From UMGS1696 sp963643035 (lineage in GTDB: Bacteria; Bacillota; Clostridia; Oscillospirales; CAG-272): a stretch of 20,391 bases of DNA. Below the pieces are notes generated by a model. That model ran no database searches, had not been told where the DNA came from, and saw nothing but the letters and a program-made list of their open reading frames with translations. The DNA lies in assembly GCA_963643035.1 (NCBI GenBank), contig CAVIKO010000034.1, positions 1-20,391 on the forward strand, in the 5' to 3' direction. Shown piece by piece: positions 14,005-20,391 of this stretch (positions are counted from its first letter, which is position 1; every line of letters starts with the position of its first letter). The translations under genes were made by a program, and so were the position numbers.

Positions 14005-15317
14005 TACGCAAAAATCGTTCGCGTTCCAAGCACACACTCTCGCCCACCCAGCTCATCGCCGCTGGATTTGCCCTTGTCATCGCGTTAGGGACACTCCTTC
14101 TATCCTTACCAATCGCGCACAAGCCGGACGTACCGACAACGTTCACGGACGATCTGTTCACCGCCACAAGCGCGGTCTGCATCACGGGACTTTTGACCGT
14201 CGATCTCGGCTCCACGTATACCGTGTTCGGTCAGGTCGTGATCGCGCTGCTCATACAGATCGGCGGGCTGGGCATCACATCCCTCGGCGTAGGGATCATT
14301 GCGCTTGCCGGGCAGAGGGTCAATTTCCGGGAACGCGTACTCATAAAGGAAGCTCTCAACTATCCTTCGTTCAAGGATGTGTTGAAGCTGATCCGTTTGG
14401 TGCTGATTCTCACGTTCTCCATCGAGTTTGCCGGCGCGCTCCTCTGCCTGCCGCTGTTCCTGCGCGAATATCCGCTTTATAAGGCGATCGGCATCTCCGT
14501 TTTCCATGCAATCGCGGCATTCAATAACGCGGGCATGGACATCTTTGGACACGGCACGAGCATGATCCCGTATGCCGGGGACGTTGCACTGAATCTGCTC
14601 ACGGCACTGCTCATCATTACCGGCGGTATCGGATTTTTCGTCATCACAGAGGTAGCACGGGTACGGCGGCTGCGGAAATGCTCACTTCAGACAAAGGTGG
14701 TACTGTCCATGACGGGACTTCTGCTCGTTTTGGGGACAGTATTGTTGAAACTGACGGAGGGCAGCAGCATCACGTGGCTCGGTGCCTTTTTCGCCAGTGT
14801 GACCGCACGGACTGCCGGATTTGTCACGTTCTCGTTCGGCGATTTCAGTGAGGCGGGTCTGCTTGTCATGATGGTGCTGATGTTCATCGGTGCGTCTCCG
14901 GGATCGACGGGCGGCGGTATGAAAACGACGACATTCTTTGTATTCCTCCGTGCCCTGTTCTCCGCCTCCACGAATCGACCGCCGGAAGCCTTCCGGCGCC
15001 AGATTCCGAACGCATCTCTCCACAAGGCGACGACGATCATCTCGCTGGGACTGCTGTTCGTTATCGTAATTACAGGGCTGATCTGCCACATTGAGCCGTC
15101 TTTCTCTCTCTCGGCTGTCTTATTTGAAGTAATATCCGCCATCGGCACGGTCGGACTCACCGTCGGCATCACACCGTCTCTCTCAGTGATCTCCCGGCTG
15201 CTCATTATTCTTACAATGTACATCGGCCGCCTCGGCCCGCTTACCGTCGCCTCCATGTGGGTTCGCGAACCTGACAGCGGCATCTCCCTGCCAGAGGAAA
15301 ACCTGTCCATCGGCTAA
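14001..15317 (+). CDS. ktrB: Potassium uptake channel subunit KtrB/TrkH family
   Basis: Integral membrane K+ translocating subunit. The 438-residue protein has the four repeated helix-pore loop-helix units of the SKT superfamily, with selectivity-filter glycines in AVCITGL, FNNAGMD, TARTAGF and GTVGLTVG, and the GASPGSTGGGMKTTTF and MYIGRLGPL signatures. The ATG at 14001 overlaps the mutY stop as ATGA and is preceded by GGAAAGG; longer readings in the same frame run inside mutY and are rejected. The stop codon TAA lies in the arm of a palindromic repeat. It is followed by its cytosolic gating partner (ktrA). Length is near the typical KtrB, shorter than TrkH of enterobacteria. Confidence 0.95.
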   Translation: MIRKNRSRSKHTLSPTQLIAAGFALVIALGTLLLSLPIAHKPDVPTTFTDDLFTATSAVCITGLLTVDLGSTYTVFGQVVIALLIQIGGLGITSLGVGIIALAGQRVNFRERVLIKEALNYPSFKDVLKLIRLVLILTFSIEFAGALLCLPLFLREYPLYKAIGISVFHAIAAFNNAGMDIFGHGTSMIPYAGDVALNLLTALLIITGGIGFFVITEVARVRRLRKCSLQTKVVLSMTGLLLVLGTVLLKLTEGSSITWLGAFFASVTARTAGFVTFSFGDFSEAGLLVMMVLMFIGASPGSTGGGMKTTTFFVFLRALFSASTNRPPEAFRRQIPNASLHKATTIISLGLLFVIVITGLICHIEPSFSLSAVLFEVISAIGTVGLTVGITPSLSVISRLLIILTMYIGRLGPLTVASMWVREPDSGISLPEENLSIG

Positions 15318-15356
15318 GGAAACGGATTTCAGGTTGCGTTATTCACACATTCCTAA
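15314..15356 (+). repeat. Palindromic intergenic repeat, copy 4
   Basis: CTAAGGAAACGG at the left and TCCTAAATTT-type end at the right (ATTCCTAAA, 15349-15357) face each other like the arms of the other copies. Its left arm overlaps the last codons of ktrB and contains its TAA stop. More diverged than copies 1, 3 and 5. Confidence 0.4.
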
Positions 15357-15389
15357 ATTTTCTGCACGTTGTGCAACAGGAGCATCTAT

Positions 15390-16073
15390 ATGGCAAATAA
15401 AAAGAACACACGGAATAAAGAAACCCTGTATGGTATCATTGGACTGGGGCGGTTTGGATTTGCCCTAGCGCAGTCTCTGGCGGAAGCGGGCAAGGAAATC
15501 CTTGTCATCGACCGGGACCAGGACAAAATCAACGCCGCGGCGGCATTCACGGACAACGCCTTCTGTCTTGATAACCTGACGCGCGAGAATCTGGAAACGG
15601 TGGGAATCGCCGATTGTGACATTGTGGTGGTCGCAATCGGGGAACAAATCGACACAAGCATTCTGACCACATTGACCGTACTGCGGCTCGGCGTCGGTCG
15701 GGTGATCGCCAAAGCGCGCAGCGAGGAACAGGGTGAGGTTTTGACAACCCTCGGCGCAGAGGTGGTATATCCGGAAAATGATATGGCGATCCGGCTGGCA
15801 CGCCGTCTGACCTCTCCGCACATTCTCGAATACATCTCCCTTTCCCCGGAAATCGATATCATGGAAATCGCGCTTACGGACAAGGTCGCCGGAAAAACGG
15901 TGCTGGAATTGGACGTGCGCAAGCGGTTCGGGCTCAATATCATTGCCGTCAAGCAAAATGGACAACTGACGACAGAGATCCTGCCGACGATGGTGCTGGC
16001 CGCCACGGATTCTCTGACCGTGATCGGCAAAACGGAAGCAATCCATCGGTTTGAAAATTCCCTGCAAAGCTGA
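15390..16073 (+). CDS. ktrA: Regulatory potassium uptake protein KtrA/TrkA (RCK domains)
   Basis: Cytosolic ring-forming regulator that opens KtrB when it binds nucleotide. The 227-residue protein has an N-terminal RCK/Rossmann domain with GxGxxG at 18-23 (GLGRFG) and the acid at the end of strand two (VIDRD), and a C-terminal TrkA-C domain (from about 145, SPEIDIMEIAL...KTVLELDVRKRFGLNIIAV). The ATG at 15390 is preceded by AGGAG; an upstream in-frame TTG at 15369 has no such site. It follows ktrB by 72 bases and so belongs to the same transcript as mutY-ktrB. Confidence 0.93.
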   Translation: MANKKNTRNKETLYGIIGLGRFGFALAQSLAEAGKEILVIDRDQDKINAAAAFTDNAFCLDNLTRENLETVGIADCDIVVVAIGEQIDTSILTTLTVLRLGVGRVIAKARSEEQGEVLTTLGAEVVYPENDMAIRLARRLTSPHILEYISLSPEIDIMEIALTDKVAGKTVLELDVRKRFGLNIIAVKQNGQLTTEILPTMVLAATDSLTVIGKTEAIHRFENSLQS

Positions 16074-16082
16074 ATCCATACC

Positions 16083-16124
16083 AAGGAAACGCTGTCCAGA
16101 GCAGTCTGAAAGCAGCGTTTCTCC
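16083..16124 (+). repeat. Palindromic intergenic repeat, copy 5
   Basis: AAGGAAACGCTG (16083-16094) and CAGCGTTTCTCC (16113-16124) pair almost perfectly around an 18-base centre. It lies in the short gap between ktrA and the glycyl-radical enzyme gene. Confidence 0.65.
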
Positions 16125-16146
16125 GATGATACGAAAGGAATCCACC

Positions 16147-18132
16147 ATGGAATATTACGATTACATCCTTTCCGGTGCACATAAGGCGTATCGTTCGCCT
16201 GTAACGGACGATCTGGCAACTGCGTATGCCACTGCACATCTCTCCCCCATCGAGCGGATCACACGGCGGTTCACGCTGCTCTGTGACCGCCAGGTACCGC
16301 ATATCCTGCCCGGGCAGCAAATCGTCTTTATGCGCACAACCGCTAATGCGCCCGCTCTTTTCACGGACGCGGAATGGTCGGAGATTTCCGACAAGCATTT
16401 TATCCACGAGCTTGGCTATATGTCCAACGTCACGCCGGATTATGCCCGGATCCTTTCGCACGGTCTGCTTTCCGTGCGGGAGGAGGCAAACGAATACGGC
16501 AGACGGGAGATCGACGCGCTCCTTCGCCTCTCCGATCGATATCGGGAGGAAGCGACACGTGTGGGCAGAGACGATGTGGTGGAAATCCTCTCACAAGTTC
16601 CGCGGTACCCGGCACGCAATCTGCGCGAGGCACTCCAGTTTTTCCGGATCCTCCACTACGCGATCTGGCTGGAGGGAACCTATCACGTCACGTGCGGACG
16701 GTTTGACAAATATATGCGCCCCTATTACGAGGCGGACAGGGAGCGGTACACGGATGAGGATCTGCTGTCGCTGCTGCGCGATTTTTTCCTGTCCTTCAAC
16801 GTGGATTCCGATATGTATCCTGGCGTGCAGCAGGGTGACAACGGTCAATCCATGGTACTGGGCGGTATCGATGAAAACGGTGCGGATATATTCTCCCACT
16901 TTTCTGCGCTTTGTCTGCGTGCGTCCGGTGAGAATCTCCTGATCGACCCGAAGATCAATATGCGCGTATCGAAGGATACGCCCATGGAGCAGTTTGTCGC
17001 CGGCAGCAGACTTACCGCGCGGGGGATGGGCTTCCCGCAGTATTCAAACGACGACGTGGTGATTCCGGGACTCACGCGGCTCGGCTATCGGTACGAGGAC
17101 GCAGTGAACTACGGTGTGGCGGCGTGTTGGGAATTCATCGTGCCGGGAAAAGGCTGCGACGTCGCGAACATCGCCGCGCTGTCCTTTCCGAAAATCGTGG
17201 ATACCGTGCTGCACGAATCCTTCCGGGATGGGATGACGAAAGCCGCTCTGCAATCGGCGCTCTGTTCCGCCATTGAACGGCGGTGCAACGAGATCACCTC
17301 CTCCGTGCGCGATCTGTGGTTCATTCCGGCGCCGTTTCTCTCTCTCTTTTTCGAATGTCCGGACGGCGATATTTCCCGCGGCTCCGTATACAACAATTTC
17401 GGCATACACGGAACGGGACTGTCCACAGCAGCGGATTCCCTGGCAGCAATGGAAAAATATGTCCTGCACGAAAAGCGATTCTCCGCGCAAACGCTCATTG
17501 AAGCGGTGGACAGCGATTTCACAGAGCATGCGGAAATCCTGCCGCTGTTGCGCTGTGAAGCTCCGAAAATGGGTGCGGAAAACGGCGAGAGCGCGGAGGA
17601 ATGGGCGATGATTTTACTCGACATCTTTGCAACCGCGCTTGCTGACCGGAAAAACTGCCGCGGCGGAAGTTGGCGTGCAGGTACCGGATCGGCAATGTAT
17701 TATCTGTGGCACGCAGCGGAGATCGGCGCGTCCCCGGACGGCAGACGGCGCGGAGAACCCTTTGCAACCAATTATTCCCCCTCCCTATTCGCGAAAACGG
17801 GCGGTCCTGTCTCCGTGATCCGCAGCTTCACAAAACCTGACCTCACGCGCACCATCAACGGCGGGCCGCTCACTCTAGAATTCGACGCATCTGTATTTAC
17901 AGCAGAGGATGCTGCAGAAAAGCTCTCCGCGCTGGTGCGGTATTATATCGCTCTCGGCGGTCATCAACTCCAGCTCAATTCCGTAAGCCGGGAAACCCTC
18001 CTCGACGCGCAGGCGCATCCGGAAAAATACGCGCATCTCATCGTGCGGATCTGGGGCTGGAGCGCATATTTCGTAGAGTTGGACAAGCCGTATCAGGATC
18101 ACGTAATCGCACGGCACGAGTACGCCCTCTGA
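16147..18132 (+). CDS. Glycyl-radical enzyme, pyruvate formate-lyase superfamily, unknown substrate
   Basis: 661 residues, anaerobic radical enzyme. The thiyl-radical Cys327 sits in GVAACWEFIVPGKG; the C-x-E pair (Glu329) is the signature of the dehydratase/lyase branch, whereas pyruvate formate-lyase has two adjacent cysteines. Near the C-terminus VRIWGWSAYFVELDK holds the radical glycine, Gly637, in place of the usual RVxGYSAxF; the aromatic after the glycine is Trp. Other shared parts are FNVDSDMYPGVQQGDNGQSM and the ending YQDHVIARHE. It is shorter than the typical 750-850 residues. The ATG at 16147 has AAAGGAA before it. The activase follows after a one-base gap, as expected since the glycine must be activated after translation. 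The substrate is unknown; it need not be formate metabolism. Confidence 0.9.
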   Translation: MEYYDYILSGAHKAYRSPVTDDLATAYATAHLSPIERITRRFTLLCDRQVPHILPGQQIVFMRTTANAPALFTDAEWSEISDKHFIHELGYMSNVTPDYARILSHGLLSVREEANEYGRREIDALLRLSDRYREEATRVGRDDVVEILSQVPRYPARNLREALQFFRILHYAIWLEGTYHVTCGRFDKYMRPYYEADRERYTDEDLLSLLRDFFLSFNVDSDMYPGVQQGDNGQSMVLGGIDENGADIFSHFSALCLRASGENLLIDPKINMRVSKDTPMEQFVAGSRLTARGMGFPQYSNDDVVIPGLTRLGYRYEDAVNYGVAACWEFIVPGKGCDVANIAALSFPKIVDTVLHESFRDGMTKAALQSALCSAIERRCNEITSSVRDLWFIPAPFLSLFFECPDGDISRGSVYNNFGIHGTGLSTAADSLAAMEKYVLHEKRFSAQTLIEAVDSDFTEHAEILPLLRCEAPKMGAENGESAEEWAMILLDIFATALADRKNCRGGSWRAGTGSAMYYLWHAAEIGASPDGRRRGEPFATNYSPSLFAKTGGPVSVIRSFTKPDLTRTINGGPLTLEFDASVFTAEDAAEKLSALVRYYIALGGHQLQLNSVSRETLLDAQAHPEKYAHLIVRIWGWSAYFVELDKPYQDHVIARHEYAL

Positions 18133-18133
18133 T

Positions 18134-18928
18134 ATGCGCGGCGTTATTTTCGACATCAAGGAATTCGCGGTTCACGACGGCGGCGGGGTAAGAACCACGG
18201 TTTTTCTGAAGGGCTGCCCGATGCGCTGTCTCTGGTGCCATAATCCTGAGGGACAGTCGCCGCACCCCGAGCTTATGGAAAAATCCGGCTGCGTCCATTG
18301 CGGCAGATGCCGGATCCCCTGCGCCCACGCAGATTGTGCGCCATATCAGCGGTGTCTGCACGCCTGTCCAAAGGGACTTTTGCGTGTTGCCGGAGAGATT
18401 GTGGACGCTGCGGAGCTTGCCAAAAGACTGGCGCGGGACAAGGCATTATACGATATGAGCGGCGGCGGGATCACGCTCTCGGGCGGCGAGGTGCTGGCAC
18501 AGCCGGATTTTGCCGCGGATCTGCTCGATCGGCTTGGCGCATACGGAATTCATTGTGCCATAGAAACCGCCGGATACGCACCGCAGGAGGTCTTTCGCCG
18601 GATCGCCGCGCGTTGTGATTTCGTCTACTGCGATCTTAAACTTGTGGACGACGCGCTGCACCGGCAGTATACCGGCGTGTCGAATGGGCCGATCCTAAAT
18701 AATATCGCGTGGCTGCGGCAGTCCGGAATCCCGTATCGACTGCGTACACCGCTCATTCCCGGCTATACGGATACAGAGGAAAATCTTTCCGCAATCCGCG
18801 CTATGACCTCGCCGGGAGAGGTGGAATATCTCGCATACAATCGGCTTGCCGGCGCGAAATATAGCCAGCTCGGGCGCGAGTACCCGCTCGGAGACGAATA
18901 TCCACTCACGAGTACACGCAAAGAATAA
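18134..18928 (+). CDS. Glycyl-radical enzyme activating enzyme (radical SAM, PflA-like)
   Basis: Uses S-adenosylmethionine and a 4Fe-4S cluster to abstract the hydrogen from the partner enzyme's glycine. The 264-residue protein has the radical-SAM motif CPMRCLWC (Cys28, Cys32, Cys35) after FLKG, a ferredoxin-like insert with Cys53, 56, 59 and 63 and further Cys68, 74 and 78, typical of activases of the larger glycyl-radical enzymes rather than of PflA itself, the SAM-binding GGE motif (SGGGITLSGGEVLAQPDF), ETAGYA and CDLKLVDD. The start is one base after the stop of the preceding gene with no strong ribosome site, so translation is probably coupled to it. Confidence 0.93.
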   Translation: MRGVIFDIKEFAVHDGGGVRTTVFLKGCPMRCLWCHNPEGQSPHPELMEKSGCVHCGRCRIPCAHADCAPYQRCLHACPKGLLRVAGEIVDAAELAKRLARDKALYDMSGGGITLSGGEVLAQPDFAADLLDRLGAYGIHCAIETAGYAPQEVFRRIAARCDFVYCDLKLVDDALHRQYTGVSNGPILNNIAWLRQSGIPYRLRTPLIPGYTDTEENLSAIRAMTSPGEVEYLAYNRLAGAKYSQLGREYPLGDEYPLTSTRKE

Positions 18929-18965
18929 ACCCATATTCTCTCCTTGACAGGAAAGGAACGATCCT

Positions 18966-19559
18966 ATGGAATGTACCGCTGTCGCACACACCAAGGACGG
19001 ACGCGCGGTCGTGTATCTGCCGCCGGAGTCGTATACAGGATATGTTCTGCCGATCGGATACACCACAAACGCCTGCTACGAGGTGGATTTTACGGAATCC
19101 ACAGACGGCTGGCAGATCGGCATCCGCAAAACCGCCCTTGCCGCGCCTATCACGCACACGCCGGAGGAATATGATTTTCCGGACAAGCTCTACGAGCCGT
19201 ATTGGGAAAAAGCGGAGGCATATGGGATTCTCTCGGACGCGGGGGAACTGATCGGAGCGATTGAGATTTGTGCAGAAGAGTGGTCGCATCGAATGCGCGT
19301 CACGGAACTGTGGGTCTCGCCGACATATCATAGGCATGGATATGGGCATACGCTGCTGTCCTATGCAAAGGTACGCGCACAATTGACCGGATGCCGCGCG
19401 TTGATTCTGGAAACGCAGTCCTGCAATGTGAACGCCGTCGATTTTTATCGGCACGAGGGACTTTCCCTCATCGGCTTTGACCGGATCTGCTACTCCAACC
19501 GCGACATATCCAATAGAGAAGTTCGTCTGGAAATGGGAATCCTCTTCGACAAAAAATAG
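18966..19559 (+). CDS. GNAT-family N-acetyltransferase
   Basis: A 197-residue acyl-CoA-dependent acetyltransferase. The acetyl-CoA site is VTELWVSPTYHRHGYGHTLL (R/Q-x-x-G-x-G/A type with HRHGYG). The C-terminal pattern LETQSCNVNAVDFYRHEGLSLIGFDRICYSN resembles that of streptothricin acetyltransferase relatives (LETQ-N-N-..FY-..G). GAAAGGAA precedes the ATG. The N-terminal 80 residues are not similar to anything I recognise. The gap to the activase is 37 bases without terminator, so it is probably in the same transcript, but the acceptor may be a metabolite unrelated to the radical enzyme. A drug-inactivating role is only one possibility. Confidence 0.85.
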   Translation: MECTAVAHTKDGRAVVYLPPESYTGYVLPIGYTTNACYEVDFTESTDGWQIGIRKTALAAPITHTPEEYDFPDKLYEPYWEKAEAYGILSDAGELIGAIEICAEEWSHRMRVTELWVSPTYHRHGYGHTLLSYAKVRAQLTGCRALILETQSCNVNAVDFYRHEGLSLIGFDRICYSNRDISNREVRLEMGILFDKK

Positions 19560-19563
19560 AACA

Positions 19564-19596
19564 GCGCCGTATAACAGCATTGATACGATACGGTGC
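19564..19596 (+). terminator. Hairpin after the acetyltransferase gene
   Basis: GCGCCGTAT (19564-19572) and ATACGGTGC (19588-19596) form a 9-base stem with one mismatch, five bases after the stop codon. There is no T-run, so termination is uncertain; the hairpin may be only a 3' end stabiliser. Between it and 19737 (about 140 bases) I see no further feature. Confidence 0.3.
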
Positions 19597-19737
19597 CCGC
19601 CATGTTCCATCGATTCGCTTATCCCTTTGTGCATTACAAACGCACATTTTGTGCCGCGACAGCGCGGGATCTACCCTGCTATACCAGATAGGTGCCACTC
19701 CCGTCCGTATCCTTTCGGAAAAACGGGGACACGCACA

Positions 19738-19805
19738 GAAAAATCCAAAAAAATTAAAAAAAATTGAAAAAGGGTATTGACAAATCCCGCGCGCCGTGGT
19801 ATAAT
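19738..19805 (+). promoter_or_regulatory. tRNA operon promoter with UP-element-like A tract
   Basis: Perfect TTGACA (19777-19782), 17-base spacer and TATAAT (19800-19805). The upstream 35 bases (19738-19772) are almost all A with a few T, as in UP elements of stable RNA promoters. The spacer is GC-rich (CCCGCGCGCC), as often seen in stringently controlled promoters; that last point is inference. Confidence 0.88.
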
Positions 19806-19897
19806 CTTATACGTTGAGAGCCCAACCGAAAAACAATCGAAACAAACAAATTCTCGTTTGCTTCGCATAGGTTTCTTGGAGGTTCTTCACAATGGAT

Positions 19898-19973
19898 GGA
19901 AGCATAGCTCAGCTGGGAGAGCATCTGCCTTACAAGCAGAGGGTCATAGGTTCGATCCCTATTGTTTCCACCA
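19898..19973 (+). tRNA. tRNA-Val (anticodon TAC)
   Basis: Acceptor GGAAGCA pairs with TGTTTCC, discriminator A and CCA encoded. The D arm GCTC...GAGC, the anticodon stem TCTGC/GCAGA with loop CTTACAA (TAC at 34-36) and the T arm ATAGG/CCTAT are all present. 76 bases with CCA. Confidence 0.97.
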
Positions 19974-19980
19974 TAGTGAT

Positions 19981-20055
19981 GCGGGAGTGGCTCAGTGGTA
20001 GAGCGTCGCCTTGCCAAGGCGAATGTCGCGAGTCCGAATCTCGTCTCCCGCTCCA
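19981..20055 (+). tRNA. tRNA-Gly (anticodon GCC)
   Basis: Acceptor GCGGGAG pairs with CTCCCGC, discriminator T, CCA encoded. Anticodon stem TCGCC/GGCGA with loop TTGCCAA reading GCC; T arm GCGAG/CTCGT with one mismatch-type pair. 75 bases. Confidence 0.97.
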
Positions 20056-20071
20056 CTAGATGTAATAGAGT

Positions 20072-20146
20072 GGCACCTTGGCCAAGCGGTAAGGCAAAGC
20101 TCTGCAAAAGCTTTATTCCCCAGTCCGAATCTGGGAGGTGCCTCCA
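20072..20146 (+). tRNA. tRNA-Cys (anticodon GCA)
   Basis: Acceptor GGCACCT pairs with AGGTGCC, discriminator T, CCA encoded (3' end UCCA). Anticodon stem AAGCT/AGCTT with loop CTGCAAA reading GCA; T arm CCCAG/CTGGG. 75 bases. Its UCCA end and GCA anticodon match the T-box features upstream of cysE. Confidence 0.97.
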
Positions 20147-20171
20147 AAGCATCTAAATTAAATTGACGTTT

Positions 20172-20258
20172 GCGAGTATGGCGGAATAGGCAGACGCGAG
20201 GGACTTAAAATCCCTTGATCTAACAGTCGTGGTGGTTCAAATCCACTTACTCGCACCA
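20172..20258 (+). tRNA. tRNA-Leu (anticodon TAA)
   Basis: A class II tRNA of 87 bases with long variable arm (TGATCTAACAGTCGT region). Acceptor GCGAGTA pairs with TACTCGC, discriminator A, CCA encoded. Anticodon stem AGGGA/TCCCT with loop CTTAAAA reading TAA; T arm GGTGG/CCACT. Confidence 0.97.
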
Positions 20259-20294
20259 ATAAAACGAATTCAGTTGAGTTCGTTTTATTTTTTT
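20259..20294 (+). terminator. Terminator of the tRNA operon
   Basis: ATAAAACGAA (20259-20268) pairs with TTCGTTTTAT (20279-20288) and is followed by a T-run to 20294. It begins directly after the CCA of tRNA-Leu. The remaining 97 bases to the window end are AT-rich and show no gene. Confidence 0.85.
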
Positions 20295-20391
20295 AACTGT
20301 TTTCGAATATTTAAATTAAATTGTGGGTTGAATTTTTTTGTTTCATTTATTTTATAGAATTGACTATACACTTCATTAAATGGTAATATAC

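Noticed and set aside
19777..20152. Reading frames across the tRNA genes
   Set aside because: They translate tRNA sequences and carry no start signals.

Overview
The window looks like the chromosome of an anaerobic, GC-moderate Bacillota (class Clostridia, plausibly an Oscillospirales-type gut bacterium). The support is a glycyl-radical enzyme with its radical-SAM activase (oxygen-sensitive chemistry), a T-box riboswitch, KtrAB-type potassium uptake, AGGAGG-like ribosome binding sites and near-perfect sigma-A promoters (TTGACA-17-TATAAT). The lineage is inference; no rRNA or other phylogenetic marker is present. I see no phage, insertion sequence, CRISPR array or plasmid gene. Apart from the cut first gene, the genes appear intact.

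Layout. 1-1.2 kb (+): the tail of an Old Yellow Enzyme-type flavin oxidoreductase and a short-chain dehydrogenase. 1.2-1.6 kb: AT-rich gap with hairpins and a start-less open stretch. 1.6-5.4 kb (-): a cysteine operon, promoter > T-box leader > cysE > zinc-ribbon/CPBP membrane protein > cysS. 5.5-6.6 kb (+): a histidine-phosphatase gene behind a consensus promoter and a long perfect hairpin. 6.6-9.5 kb (+): copper export ATPase CopA and copper chaperone CopZ. 9.5-12.8 kb: cell-surface region with a very strongly signalled CBM9-like secreted protein (+), a convergent small secreted protein (-) and a membrane-anchored polysaccharide deacetylase (+). 12.9-16.1 kb (+): mutY, ktrB, ktrA. 16.1-19.6 kb (+): glycyl-radical enzyme, activase, GNAT acetyltransferase. 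19.7-20.3 kb (+): tRNA operon Val-Gly-Cys-Leu with UP-element-like promoter and terminator.

How things fit together. The T-box leader has a UGC (Cys) codon in the specifier loop and a UGGA tRNA-end-binding sequence matching a U discriminator; the tRNA-Cys gene in the same window ends in UCCA. Uncharged tRNA-Cys should therefore switch on serine acetyltransferase and probably cysteinyl-tRNA synthetase. CopA and CopZ form a copper-detoxification pair. KtrB and KtrA form a potassium uptake system. The glycyl-radical enzyme and activase are an obligate pair with unknown substrate.

The most interesting unexplained items are a family of about 40-46 bp imperfect palindromes (arms like TTAAGGAAACGCTG) found five times between genes here, a noncanonical 'PKTFDAG - hydrophobic - KKH' C-terminus on the abundant secreted protein, and a short glycyl-radical enzyme with a WGW radical loop and a C-W-E active site.
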